NCBI GenBank assembly: GCA_009599575.1
Contig: VWND01000064.1
Coordinates: 1,550,001-1,614,000, forward strand
From: Blumeriella jaapii
Taxonomy: Eukaryota; Ascomycota; Leotiomycetes; Helotiales; Drepanopezizaceae
Reading direction: 5' to 3'
Length of the DNA: 64,000 bases
Position numbers and translations under genes: made by a program. This document shows, piece by piece, positions 43,639-54,262 of this stretch (positions within the stretch are counted from its first letter, which is position 1; each line of letters starts with the position of its first letter). The notes beneath the pieces were generated by a model. It did no database searches and was not told the DNA's origin. It saw nothing but the letters and a program-made list of their open reading frames with translations.

Positions 43639-45377
43639 TCACAGTCCATCGACTTCACTTGCAGGCGCGGCGGGTTCGGGAACGTCGCTGGGTACAGGCG
43701 CTGACGAAGAATCGCTCAAAGCCAACTTGATCCTCCAGTTGATAAATTCGTCGGAGAGGATGTCACCATGACCGGCCTCCTCAACCATAAAGACTTCAAT
43801 ACTAGAAGTTCTCTCTTTCCTGCGGATTCGCCAAACTCCGTCTCCAGTGATTGTTGCTCTCAAGACTACCGGTGCTTCGAGTGAGTAAGATATCATCGCG
43901 ATGGACGGATGGGAGACTCACAATCTAGCAGCGCGGCCGCGAAATTTATGATCATGTTGCCATCCCATGTTCCCTTGCCACGCCTCTTCACTGTACCGGG
44001 TATCGACGCTGTGTCCATTTCCTCGATCCTCTTCAGAATCCCATTTTGAGTCCTGAAACCCACAATGATTCTTCCGACGCCAAGTAAGAATGACTGTATC
44101 CAGAACTTCATGAGTTTGCGCTCAAAGTTCATCATGTCTCCATCGTGCCGGATTTCGGCAGAAGTCTTAAGTTCCACCCAATTGGTAGGGCCACCATCAA
44201 CGGGCTTGGAATCCCATACTGAGATGCGTTGGTACTGGTAAGGTCAGAGAAATTCAATGGGCACTTACTTGCATCTACTTCGCCACCAAGAATCATGTTT
44301 GTGTTGCCAATCCCAGTCTTGACAACCGAACAGTACTGCGAATAGTTGTTCACAACCTCTTTCTCTCGGTTTTCTATAAACTCCCTGGTGGTCTCATGCC
44401 ACGTGTTGGGCAGCAAACATAAAGTCTCGAACTTGTAACCTGAGCCCGTCAGTATCCGTAAACCATAGCATCTATTTACCTACCCCAAAAGCTCATCATG
44501 TCCTGAGAAGGCCTTCCTGGATGCGAAGGTTGTCGTGATTGTCTTGCTTGCGATTGGAGTTTATAGTCATGATTCTCCTCGATGAAACTACTCGTCTTAG
44601 TACCATATCTGGAACAAAAGTTCGAAATCATACATTGTTTCCTTCAGAAATGTCAGCTTGGGAGGGGAACTCTGGTCACGGATTGCGCACTTGGAACAGA
44701 GTGGCATTCATTTCGAAGCTTCAGATCAAAATCAGCTGCTCAGTTATGTTTGGAACCGTCGGAGGAGAGTTACCCGTCCCTGTCATTAAAGATAGCTGCC
44801 ATAAACTGAGAACCTATTAGCAAGCAAATACAAATTCGATGTTGAAAGACATGCCTTAGTCATCATCCCTCTCCATGTGATGAGGTCTGCCTCTACACGC
44901 TTTCCTTCTTTTTGCTCCAGAGCAATGATGGTCTTCAAGAGACTGTCAAGATGTTCATCGGCAGTATCATCAAGCTTCTCAAAGGTGTCGAAGCCACTTG
45001 ACAAATCCGCCCCTAAGGTTGGAGGGTAGTAATACCTGATGGACGAATCATCTAGACGAAACTGGTGCTTTTCGTCATATGAAAAGCAAGCTATTTCCTA
45101 AAGACCAATAAACACATTTCAGCGTGTACTTGAAGACAGACCAAGAGACCTTCCCGGAAAGACTGCGGCTAAGAACTTCAGGATACGAAAGATTAACCTG
45201 CTCTTCATTCTATCCAGTAGAAACGTGTACTGGAAGCAACAGGTTCTGGAAGCACAATCTTCTGATACTTGCTGCCTGCCACGTTGGAGGATGAGCGCTA
45301 CATACTTTAGGTCGTTTGATTGCGGCGCTACTGCCGAAGAACCTGCCGACAGGCTGAATCTCGAATTTCTGGCTCAT
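43639..45377 (-). CDS. RAI1: Decapping nuclease Rai1/DXO
   Basis: Partner and activator of the nuclear 5'-3' exonuclease Rat1; itself removes incomplete or non-canonical 5' caps and pyrophosphate from RNA. Eight exons: 45377-45306, 45097-44855, 44805-44774, 44718-44691, 44595-44484, 44439-44269, 44218-43922, 43865-43639; 393 residues. The start MSQKFEIQPVGRFFGSSAAIKRP is typical. The active-site strands of the PD-(D/E)XK-like fold are seen as GGEVDA (E216, D218) and VELKTS (E235, K237); TWRGMMTK and EEAGHGDIL are other family segments. Intron 2 (44806-44854) begins GC, the only donor giving MMTK-FMAAIFNDRDGFEMNATLF with the family spacing. Intron 1 is long (208 nt). Shares a 382-bp divergent promoter with the 129-aa gene. 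Confidence 0.9.
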
Positions 45378-45759
45378 GATAGGCGTTTTGGGAACGAGTC
45401 TTTGGGTATTGTCGTCGTGTAGTTGCGATAGTGATTGTCGAGTGCTCGCCCTCCGATTGTCCAGGAAAATTGCTCCGGCGGTGACAGGTACACTCTTTCG
45501 CATGGGTTTGTCACGTAAGTGGTAGAGAAATCTCATATCGATTGCAAAACGTTGCAACTCAACCAATTCCCTGCAAGATGCACGTCTTTCCGTTTGGATT
45601 TGTCGAGCCACAGTGACCCACTTCCGCACATGCTAGCGTCGCTCCCAAAGAGGTCTCGCTCTATTGATTTTACCGCCTCTTCTCAGCAACAACAAATCTC
45701 CTACGAGTTACCGCTTAAACTCACAATTCACTCGTTACTAACATCCTTAAAAAAAAACC
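45378..45759. promoter_or_regulatory. Divergent promoter of RAI1 and the 129-aa gene
   Basis: 382 bp between two start codons facing away from each other. Ends in an A-run (45749-45757) just before the plus-strand ATG. No TATA box is obvious. Confidence 0.5.
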
Positions 45760-46207
45760 ATGCCGGAAAGGCGCCAAGCAGCATCAAGCTCCTCCGCAAG
45801 CCGCGTCCCAGGCGTGCGTCGCAACTTATTCCGCCGCACGGAAACCGGCTCGGCATCAACCTCTGATATTGTGATCCGAGATTCAAATGGCGAATTCGAG
45901 ATTGAGGATCCGCCGCTCCAGCCGTATGATGAGCAAGAGGAGGGGGGTCGTTTAGATGCGCAGGAGGACGAGAGTGAGACTTCTCCTGGGTATGAATCAG
46001 GGTTCAGTACGGCTAATAATTTGCGTGGCAGAGGAGAGGCAAAGATTGGCAGAGGCTGTGAAGCATCATCAGAGGGATCGAAATCGTGCGCCCAGCGAGC
46101 CTGCAGAGTTACTCGAAGCCGTACGGGCCAGTCTCCGGCAGAAGACGATTGCATTGGCAGACGACAATTGGAAGTTCGAGGCAGAAGAAGACCCAGTTCT
46201 TCGTTGA
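45760..46207 (+). CDS. Uncharacterised 129-aa protein, two exons
   Basis: Exons 45760-45973 and 46032-46207 with a 58-nt intron (GTGAGA donor, branch GCTAAT, GCAG acceptor). Residues 1-70 are disordered: Ser/Ala-rich start, basic motif VRRNLFRRTETGSAS, then an acidic stretch EFEIEDPPLQPYDEQEE. The second exon gives a charged helix KERQRLAEAVKHHQRDRNRAP followed by ELLEAVRASLRQKTIALADDNWKFE and the end DPVLR. If the intron is not removed the frame runs on into a basic, unstructured tail, so splicing is inferred from the much more protein-like second exon. No family recognised. It lies between RAI1 (divergent) and GET4 (convergent, 111 bp). Confidence 0.7.
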
Positions 46208-46318
46208 CACAACCTACACGCTCTCTTTGAAGTTGCATGGCATAGCACGGCGTTCGTATACCCAGGCAAAGCGGATAGTTACTTCAGAATGGCTTTTCTA
46301 CAATCCGCATTCATTCTT

Positions 46319-47409
46319 TCAGTCCAAGCCCTCCGCAGCAGGTGCAGGTGTAGAAGCTCCCACTCGCTTTGGCTGAGGCTTTGCAGGCCCAGCTCCTCCA
46401 CCCCCGAACATGCTGCCCATCATATCAAATAGCGGGTTGCCCTGTCTCGGTCTCGCAATGCCAAAGTACATCTCCGCAACCGAAGTCAACGCCTCGTCCC
46501 AAATACCCGCCTCCTTGATGTGAGCCGCATACTTTGACCTTAATTGCGTGAACAACCCTGCGCTGCCCTTCTGCACAGCCAGCAGCAACAAGCCCAAGAA
46601 ATTTAGCAGCGGCAAGCTAGGATAGATCCGCATGTCCGAGGAGCTGCTACTCACATCCTGCACTGACAGCCCTTTATTCGCTTCCTGCAACCTGCTTGTG
46701 AACAGTCGTAGGGATTTCGTAGCATCGCGCACATTGCCCGTCAAAAGGTAGGGGAACACAACTCTTGCCGCGTATAGAGCCGCCGTGTGTGAGTCGTCTT
46801 GCGTGTACCACTCGTACTCCAGCTTCGCGAATACCTCCGGAGAGTCCTTCGTGCCGAGCGTGAGATGGCGTTCTGCTTCGTAGACTTCGTGCTCTTCTGC
46901 GTAGAGGGATCCTGCTACGTGATGCAGTTCTGGCTCGCCCGCCGGGTATTCGCCGCACTTCGCAGACCAGCTTTTCAAACGTCAGCTCTTTCACCCCTTG
47001 CAGCTCCCAAGCGCAAGACTCACCCAATCATCTCCCCAATAAACTTCTTCCTCGTAGGCTCCTCGCTATCAAACAGTCTCAACAGTGTCAAAAGCTTGCC
47101 CTTGTTGCCGGAGTCCGGCTTCAGCCCCGCCTGTTTGTACACATCGATCAAGAACAAGCCCAAATCTCCTCCGCTCCCGCCTTGACCCGCCTTCAGCAGT
47201 GATTGCGAGACATTGAACAGGATGTCGATTGCAGCCGGCCAGCTCTCGGATTTGACGTAGCGTGCAGCGACAACTCGTGTTTGCTGCTGGGCTTCGTAGT
47301 ATGCTCCTTCTGTAATCCTGCCTGGTATTAGACAGTGCTGGCAGGATTGGATAGGCTAAACGTACTTTCCCTGGAGGCGCACAATGATCTTCTCGATTTT
47401 CCCACTCAT
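46319..47409 (-). CDS. GET4: Get4 / TRC35, tail-anchored protein targeting factor
   Basis: Cytosolic component of the Get4-Get5 complex that hands tail-anchored membrane proteins from Sgt2 to Get3 for insertion into the ER. Exons 47409-47366, 47317-47024 and 46970-46319; introns 48 and 53 nt; 329 residues, the usual length. The helical-repeat domain begins KIEKIIVRLQGKITEGAYYEAQQQ, with later segments SWPAAIDILFNVSQSLLKAGQ, LHHVAGSLYAEEHEVYEAERH and LPLLNFLGLLLLAVQKG. The Gly-rich end (DMMGSMFGGGGAGPAKPQPK) is typical of filamentous fungi. Confidence 0.92.
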
Positions 47410-47740
47410 GGTGATTGTGGTTTGGGAATTAGCTGGCTCGGGTGGCGCTAGAAGTTGTTGTTGTTCCACGACCGTGACGTGGGGACGGGTGGCCTCGGAC
47501 AAGGCTGGATGCTCTGGAGTGCGGTTGATATTCAATCAACGTAAAGAGCTACCAATTTCGGATAGGTTTTCTGAGGATTAGAGCTCCATGACTTCAAGTT
47601 CTAGTGAATATCGACCATTAGATTTTTACAAAACTTCATTACTTGAACGTGGTGTCAGTGCGCGAGAAGCAAGCCGAGATCCGCGATTTTTGTCCTACGA
47701 ATATATAACAAATACTTTTTATTGATTACATATCAATCTA
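47410..47740. other. Upstream region of GET4 and of the tRNA
   Basis: 331 bp spacer with no further gene; becomes AT-rich toward the tRNA (TATATAA at 47701). Confidence 0.5.
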
Positions 47741-47828
47741 GCACTCTTGGTTTAGTGGTAAAATCAGCGCTTCCCATGTCCAAGGACTTAAGACTGCGCT
47801 GGCCCCGGGTTCGATTCCCGGAGGGTGC
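47741..47828 (+). tRNA. tRNA-Gly (anticodon CCC) with 18-nt intron
   Basis: The acceptor stem pairs GCACTCT (47741-47747) with AGGGTGC (47822-47828). The D arm has GTTTAGTGGTA. The anticodon stem AGCGC (47766-47770) pairs with GCGCT (47796-47800), and the loop reads TTCCCAT with anticodon CCC at 47773-47775. An intron of 18 nt (47777-47794) sits at the canonical position after base 37. The T arm CCGGG-TTCGATT-CCCGG is perfect. Confidence 0.95.
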
Positions 47829-47847
47829 AGTATCTTATGAAATGCAA

Positions 47848-47853
47848 TTTTTT
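47848..47853 (+). terminator. Pol III terminator of tRNA-Gly
   Basis: Run of six T starting 20 nt after the tRNA 3' end. Confidence 0.75.
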
Positions 47854-47880
47854 GCCAAATTTTTGTTTTGATTTTAGTTT

Positions 47881-47935
47881 TTCTACACACGCCCTGCTGG
47901 CTATCATTTTTGCACATGTGCTCGTAGTTGTGTGG
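47881..47935 (+). repeat. Dispersed repeat, copy 1
   Basis: Contains GCCCTGCTGGCTATCATTTTTGCACATGTGCTCGTAGTTGTG-like sequence (47891-47932) that matches 48811-48852 with scattered, mostly transition differences. The repeat may extend on either side. Confidence 0.6.
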
Positions 47936-48065
47936 ATGGTGGAGATTCTCGCTTACTGGACGATTATGGCCCGTGGCGTGCTGGTCGGTCCTCCAAGGTT
48001 CGATTCAAAATCCTAGAATAAAAGTGCAAAATGTGAATTTTTTACTGGGCCGCGGAATTTTGATA

Positions 48066-48300
48066 GGTACGCTGTAAATAAATGTTACGATGAGTAAATG
48101 ACATGATGGTGCATTGACGATATTCTCAAAATACATAGCAGATTTGAAACGTACTCTTTGAATTAATGTTTAGTTGAGCAAATGACTATGAACCGAAATG
48201 TAAGTGTGTCAAGGATATTCTCAATTCCGTGACGGCGTATACCTCAATGTTCAGTTGAGTAGTAAATAACTATAACCCGAAATTGAGGTGCTTTGGGAAG
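48066..48300 (+). repeat. Degenerate tandem repeat, three copies of about 85 bp
   Basis: Copies start near 48066, 48151 and 48236. Shared parts are GTACKCT at the start, AATGTT..GTTGAG, AAATGACTATGAACCGAAATG and GATATTCTCAA. The third is the most diverged. A single fragment with TGAACCGAAATG also occurs near 31703. Confidence 0.65.
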
Positions 48301-48797
48301 TTCAAGGTAGATGATTCCAGATCATTCGGTCATCAATTAAGTAAAAACCTAGGCCAAGCTTGATGTGGCTAGAAAGGCTACGAATCATGCTCCGATGTCT
48401 ACGGTTTTTGAAGAATAATGCGAACAAGGAAGGCTTTACGACCTGAACCAAACTCGCTTATCGAATTTTAATAATAAGCTCGTCAACAATTTTGAAGCTG
48501 TTGAAAAAGCTGTACCCAGAGGCAATACAAAAACAAAACTGAGGTTATTAAAATCGAAATATCAAAAGTACGCTTTGATTGTATTGCCGGAAGAAGAACA
48601 CAGGTTACAAAGTCAGGCACTTGCTGTTGAAAAGGTGCCAGAGCGCATTGTGAAGCTGTCTGGTTTTCTAATGCTTAATTTTGAACTAGCTCTATCATAT
48701 TTCTGAACCATGATTGTGTGCCTTTCTGAAGAGGAAGACGCCGCCATTCGTAGGCCGGCTTCAATTTTCTGACTCTTTGGGTCTTATCTTAATCCAA

Positions 48798-48855
48798 GTA
48801 CTTGTAAACATGCCCTCCTGGCTATCGTTTTGCACAATTGCTCGTGGTTGTGTTT
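48798..48855 (+). repeat. Dispersed repeat, copy 2
   Basis: Counterpart of 47881-47935, containing GCCCTCCTGGCTATCGTTTTG and GCTCGTGGTTGTG. It lies about 900 bp downstream in the same orientation and is followed by the 130-bp hairpin. Confidence 0.6.
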
Positions 48856-48960
48856 CTTGTCTCACTCGCTCACTGTTCACGATTCCCTTTCCAAATGTTC
48901 ATTTACATACACAATGCGATAAAATAAAAGTCACATACACTTCCGCCGTCAGACGAAAAC

Positions 48961-49090
48961 TGTTGGTACCACTAGGGGGGAGAGGGGGTGTGCACACAGT
49001 GGTTGAGATGTGCAATATTCATGGTATTGCTGATGTCTCAACCATTGTGTGCATACCCCACTTCCCTTCCCCCCCTTGATGATACCAACA
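48961..49090. repeat. Long imperfect hairpin with 60-nt arms
   Basis: Left arm from TGTTGGTACCACTAGGGGG (48961) through TGCACACAGTGGTTGAGA (48990-49008); right arm 49024-49090 is its reverse complement (TCTCAACCATTGTGTGCA, then TTGATGATACCAACA) with few mismatches and small indels in the G/C run. Only about 10 nt of loop around 49015-49025. The two ends are flush, as in a MITE or a small-RNA precursor. Confidence 0.85.
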
Positions 49091-49970
49091 CTGATCAGTG
49101 TGTTTGGGCTTTGAGTGCTGAGGGCGTCTAAAACTTTGCGTTCAGCCTGGATCTTCCAAATTCATTGGGTTGCAAGGCGTAGGTCCTCTCGTCTCTTCGT
49201 TGCAGAAGCAGAAGGAGCGTCAGACTCCGAAAGTCGGGGCTATACACCGCACACTAGTAGTGTGAGTACAATACCACCTGGGTTTGTTGTATTATGCGGA
49301 GCTTTGAATGCCATTGAGAATCATGTGTTTATCGAGACCCTTGCTCTTCAACTGCTCCTTCAAAATATCATAAACGCGCTTAAGGGGGCCATGGTAGCGT
49401 TAAACTTATCTACACTATTGTGAGCCTCTACTGGGACGACTTTGATATCATGTCCCAAAGAGTGTGCTTGTTGTCGAAACTTTTGCGATTTTATCATTGA
49501 CCTAGGCCTTGCAAGCGTTATCGTTGCTCGAAATTAGCTTGTAAGGGCCGGTCCATCCTCCTTTCTCTCGATACACTCGTACATCTGACTGCAAAGGGAG
49601 ATTGAGGGTCTGTAGTGTGTGCCCAATTTGTGGGTTTTCCACCCAACTTTCCATTCGTATGAGAGGATCGGAAGTTGACAGAAGTTGAAAGAGTGATTAA
49701 AATTTGTGATTTTGCCGTATAGATTCTGCTAGCAATATCTGCAAAATCCAAAACTGAACTTTCATTTAAACGACTTCTACGAAGTACTGCCGTCCACTTT
49801 TTGCTTTAAGCGGTATAAGCTTTCGAGTGAAATAGTCTGAATTTGAAGTACTGTGTAAGTAAAGCTTAACACTTAAGCGTTTTACTTCCATAAACTTAAA
49901 AATGGAGGAAGTGAAGTAGTCGTGTGCTGAGGTATTCTATATGTTTTTTTTTGTTTATTTAGCAAATCTT

Positions 49971-50299
49971 ATGGACACACGAATTATGGCGTCGACGCCT
50001 TTACAAACTTCCGATGTGTAAGTAACAGGTTGTTGTTACTTTCTGAAACAACGGGACTTACCACTAACATTTTCTTCAGTTCCCAATTCATTATCCAAAC
50101 GTCAGGTACGAAAATCTGCCCTAATCAGCACTCGGATGCATCTAACTTGTTGTAACCCTCGACAGCCAAAGAAGTTTCGGTATTTCCGCCAATAAGACTG
50201 ATAGTACCCGGATATAAAATTGCGCTTATTTCCTACTTTACCATGTTGCCGACGGCTCTCCCTCTTCTTAAGCTTTTGATGCCGCCACCGTCCTTATAA
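49971..50299 (+). CDS. Candidate small spliced gene, 68 aa (tentative)
   Basis: Three exons, 49971-50017, 50080-50105 and 50166-50299, joined by introns of 62 and 60 nt. Both introns have consensus donors (GTAAGT, GTACGA), branch sites (CACTAAC, TCTAAC) at normal distance and TTCAG/GACAG acceptors, and the joined frame is open. The peptide begins MDTRIMASTPLQTSD and has a hydrophobic stretch near ALISYFTMLPTALPLL. No family is recognised, and the surrounding AT-rich DNA is decayed, so it may instead be the spliced remnant of an older gene. Confidence 0.3.
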
Positions 50300-51181
50300 T
50301 TTTCCGGAGTGCAATCTGGGGATCAACAAATAAGGATAATGCGTCTGAGGCAACAACAGTCCCTGCCGTATGGACACCAATGGCTATTGCTCTGACAGTT
50401 TTTCGTGGAAATCACCAGCACAAAACAGCGACAACGAAAAGGCGTTGCAGTGGAAAAGCATACCAGGAGCCTTGCACCCAAGCATATCGATGCTGCCCTA
50501 AAATACCGGAATAAGAACGTGTTGTGTTAGCAATGGCAAGAAGAGCTTCGAGAAAGGATGTTCGTCCAAAGGACAGTTTGAGAAAGATTTCATCTTAAAA
50601 ACGCTCGAGATGGGTGTCGTTAGAACTTGTCAAGCAGTGGATGTTTTGTCAAAGAAGGTTTGATTTGACATACACGATCAAAAGCGCTTTCTCCACGTTT
50701 CATTTCATGCCGTTGTGATCAGCACACATACAAAATCAAGCGACCAGCCACCAGTTTAAAGTTGCAAGGATGCTCCCTTGCCCTACCTGCCTTGTGTCGT
50801 TGCAATGTTAAAATTGAAAGGCTTTAAAAGACACCAGAATCAAAGCGAGATCGAATATCCCATGCCAATATGACAACATCACGCATCTGCATCTATAGCC
50901 TCGACTAGGATTCGGGCCGCTACTGTATGTACAGTGTAAACCTGCAATTAGCCAATCCGCCGCCGAGTGATAAGAGAAAGTTTCTACACTCCACCATTGC
51001 TTCACCAAAATCTTTGGCCTTCTGTGGAATTCTTTCTCTCTGACAGCTATTTCTTCACCACCCACTTTTTTCTGTCTACTGGACCCCCGAGCTGTTTTCC
51101 ACCGTGTGCGAAAGGTGTTGTGAGAATTGAGAAGTGGGGGAAGAGAAGGATTGATCGTTGACCGCGCGCGATCCCACGAAA
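50300..51181. other. Spacer upstream of the vacuolar transporter
   Basis: No gene supported. A TACTGTATGTACAG copy of the GTACAGTAC family lies at 50921-50934, about 250 bp upstream of the transporter start. Confidence 0.5.
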
Positions 51182-53347
51182 ATGGCGTCTAGAACCCAAC
51201 GAATTGGGAGGAGTACCAGTATGGTACGTCGCCGCACCGAGGATCGGTCGGGTCGGCGAGTGGCAGGAGTGTGCGGTTTGGGGAGCAGGAGGAGAACGAG
51301 ACGTCGGCATTGTTAGATGCTCGTGAGAGGGGCGCGAGCAGGAGTACGCAGCAGCAGGGAGAGCTTCGACAGCGGAGGTGCGTTCTCCCAACTTCCTCTC
51401 TCTGGCCTCGGACTGACCAGAAGCTCTAGATCCTCGATCGGCCTTCGATTGAACGCGTTGGCGCAAGTGGGCGGAGTGAATAGCATCGAAAACTTCGCCA
51501 GGAGTTGGACTCGCGCTGCAGCTTTTGCGGAAGTGACCCCGCACCGGCCCTCGTTCATACTGTCAGAGCAGCAAGAAGGAGCCGGAGACGACGCCTTGGA
51601 GTACGGGAGGACAGACACGGAGTATGGACGGGATCCACGGACGTCCCTCATCAAGGCGCATCTTGAGCAGCATGGAAGTCCCGAGAACGCAATTGACGAG
51701 GAGTCAATACTCCCGGAATCCGAATCCAGCACCCCACGTCCTCTAAACGTGAGAGATTCAGAACAGAAACGCCTGGGTGGTGATGCGCAAAGCCTGTATG
51801 GAAGCCTCAGAGGCAACGCCTTTGCGATCCCGAGTCATTTGGCTACGCCATCGTCTGGGAACCTGGGGACTTCCTACGGAACTATGCACTCCAGCATGAA
51901 CGAGTCTTCTATGGCTCACGCGGGGCAACTGTGGAAGCAGCAAGAGTCCAGGCAGAGACTTCTTGGTGAGGGTGAGCGGGAGCCTCTTCTTGTCAAGGAG
52001 GTCGAGCAGGACGGGAAAATTGTGCTCGCCGTGGCTGGTCAGTCCACGCTCCCGCAGACCATCTTCAACTCAACGAACGTTCTCATTGGAGTCGGGCTTC
52101 TCAGCCTGCCAATGGGTATCAGGTATGCCGGTTGGATCTGCGGGATGCTCCTCCTTGCCTTCTCTGCTCTTGTCACGGCATACACGGCTGGGGTGCTGGC
52201 GAAATGCATGGATGTGGATGCCAGTCTGATCACCTTTGCAGATTTGGCATACATCTCGTATGGGCAGAAAGCCCGGATAGCTACGAGTGTGCTGTTCATG
52301 CTGGAGCTGTTAGCAGCGTGTGTTGCGTTGGTAGTACTTTTTGCAGATACCCTTGATCTTCTCATTCCTGGCGTAGGCGTCACTCAGTGGAAGGTGTTAT
52401 GTGGTATTCTCTTGATACCCCTGAACTTTGCTCCTCTGCGGTTGCTCAGTTTCAGCAGCGTAGTTGGCATATTCTCATGCTTCTGCAGTAAGTCTCTGTA
52501 GCCCCCAGCAGCCCAAAAGGCCCCTGAATGTGGTCTATCATCGAACCCCGTCAGCTAATAAAATTTTCAAGTCGTTTCAATCGTCTTCATCGACGGCTTC
52601 TACAAACCACATTCTCCTGGCTCGCTCCGCGAGCCCGCTAAGACCTACCTCTTTCCATCCAACTGGCTCACTCTCCCCCTCTCCTTCGGTCTCCTCATGT
52701 CCCCCTGGGGCGGGCACTCGGTCTTCCCCAACATCTACCGCGACATGCGGCACCCGCAGAAGTTCCCACGCGCCATCAAAGTCACCTTCACATTCACCTA
52801 CGTTCTCGACTGCGCGACCGCCGTGGCCGGGATTCTTATGTTCGGGGACGGCATCATGACTGAGATCACGGCCAACCTGCTCGCGGAGAAAGGATATCCA
52901 CGCGTGCTATCCGTCATCATGAGCATCTCCGTCGCCATCCTCCCGCTCACCAAAGTCCCGCTGAACGCGCGGCCCATCGTCTCCACCGTCGAGGTCATGT
53001 TCGGGCTCGACGAGCTCTCCGTGTCGGACGCGCCAGCCCTCACGGGCATGTCGAACTACGCGCGCGGCTTCCTCAAGATGTTCGTGCGCACCATCCTGGT
53101 GGTTCTGTTCGTCGCCATCGCGATCCTGTTCCCGGCGTTCGATAGCATCATGGCGTTCATGGGCAGCTCGATGTGTTTCACGATCTGCGTCATCCTGCCG
53201 CTGATGTTCTACCTGAAGACCTTTGGGAAAGAAATTCCGCTGAGGGAGAGAGTGCTGGATTACGTTTTGATTGCGGTGTGTTCGATGATGGCTGCGTTGG
53301 GCACGGTGTGGGCTTTCCTGCCGAAGAGCATGATTGGTGCCGAGTAG
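51182..53347 (+). CDS. Vacuolar amino-acid transporter, Avt1/AAAP family, with N-terminal frame breaks
   Basis: Proton-coupled amino-acid transporter of the vacuole, AAAP (Aa_trans) family. Two exons, to 52487 and from 52572 (intron 84 nt). The membrane domain starts at QTIFNSTNVLIGVGLLSLPMG and has about eleven helices to the C-terminus; other family segments are LSFGLLMSPWGGHSVFPNIYRDM and LTKVPLNARPIV. The first 200 residues form the usual Ser-rich cytosolic region. From 51317 the frame is clean (ESFDSGGAFSQLPL onward), but the segment 51199-51354 reads as protein in another frame (NWEEYQYGTSPHRGS, SVRFGEQEENETSALLDARERG). Compensating shifts near 51197 (one base missing) and 51355 (one base extra) would join both to the ATG at 51182, giving about 693 residues. 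Confidence 0.85.
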
Positions 53348-54242
53348 ATGAAGATTATGGGAATGTTGTCTGTTTGAATGTATGTATGCATATATGTATA
53401 AAGGTCTTTTCATGAACATCAGGACGAGTGGAAAATGGGGAGGTGACTCGTGTGTCTTGAGCGATCCGCATCGATATCGGTATTGGGCGGAAACATTTGC
53501 TTTTGGTGAATGTATTTGGTACATGCCTGTTTTGATTTAGGTGTCTAGTTTGGGTGTGTCTAGTATCGCAGCGCAATTCCCAAAAGCAGACGGGCGGGTG
53601 TATAAGTCTAATCATAAACACATACAGACCTTTTGCTTACGTAGTTGGCATTGCATTATTCCGAGACAACTGCCACTGTCGTATGTCCAGTCCATATGTC
53701 TATAGATAGCGACGAGATCCATCCTCTGGCTTTACAACTTCTCTTTCAGGATATTGCGTTCTCCACGTTATAGCCAGACTTTCTCATAAAAAGGTATATC
53801 TGGTTTACAAAATACAAGAATGCTCCTGGAAGACGTGGAATCCATGCTGGGTAAATACAGACGCAGAACAGCTCATGCCAAATATCAATGCGGCAACGCC
53901 TCTGTTTTACAGTACCTTCGACCACAGTCCCAGCGCGCATTTATCGAATAGTCGGTCTCTGCTGGAAGATCGTCAAGATTCCATATCAGACAGTCCGGTG
54001 AGAAGCAAAGAGAACGAGCAGCGGCAAAATGGAATAGCGACCGGGTTCGGCCTCCTGTTCTTGGTGTCCTCTAACGGACAACGGAGTGGAAGAAACAACG
54101 CTTTCGGGCCCGCGAAGGAATCGTCTCTGTTGCGCAAGGAGTAAGAGGGTAGGTACTGTAGGTACCTAGTAAGTAAGTACCCGGGTACTTACGTGTACTG
54201 TATTATATAAGACTCATGCTACGCAGATGCATACGTACGTAC

Positions 54243-54262
54243 GGTACTGTACTGTACTGTAC
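54243..54262. repeat. TACTG pentamer array
   Basis: GGTACTGTACTGTACTGTAC, preceded by ACGTACGT steps; one of many TACTG/CAGTA arrays in the last 10 kb. Confidence 0.85.

Larger units (their letters stand above)
47854..49970. other. AT-rich repeat graveyard
   Basis: No intact gene. Holds two diverged copies of an element (near 47881-47935 and 48798-48855), a three-copy degenerate tandem repeat of about 85 bp (48066-48300) and a 130-bp hairpin (48961-49090). An open stretch at 48535-48660 reads a Lys/Leu-rich peptide without known features. Transition-rich differences between copies suggest RIP-like decay. Confidence 0.55.

Noticed and set aside
47930..48020. Possible second tRNA (GGTTCGATTC near 48000)
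   Set aside because: Only a B-box-like sequence; no A-box, stems or terminator match.
48535..48660. Possible retroelement coding fragment
   Set aside because: Short Lys/Leu/Glu-rich open stretch without reverse transcriptase, integrase or Gag motifs.
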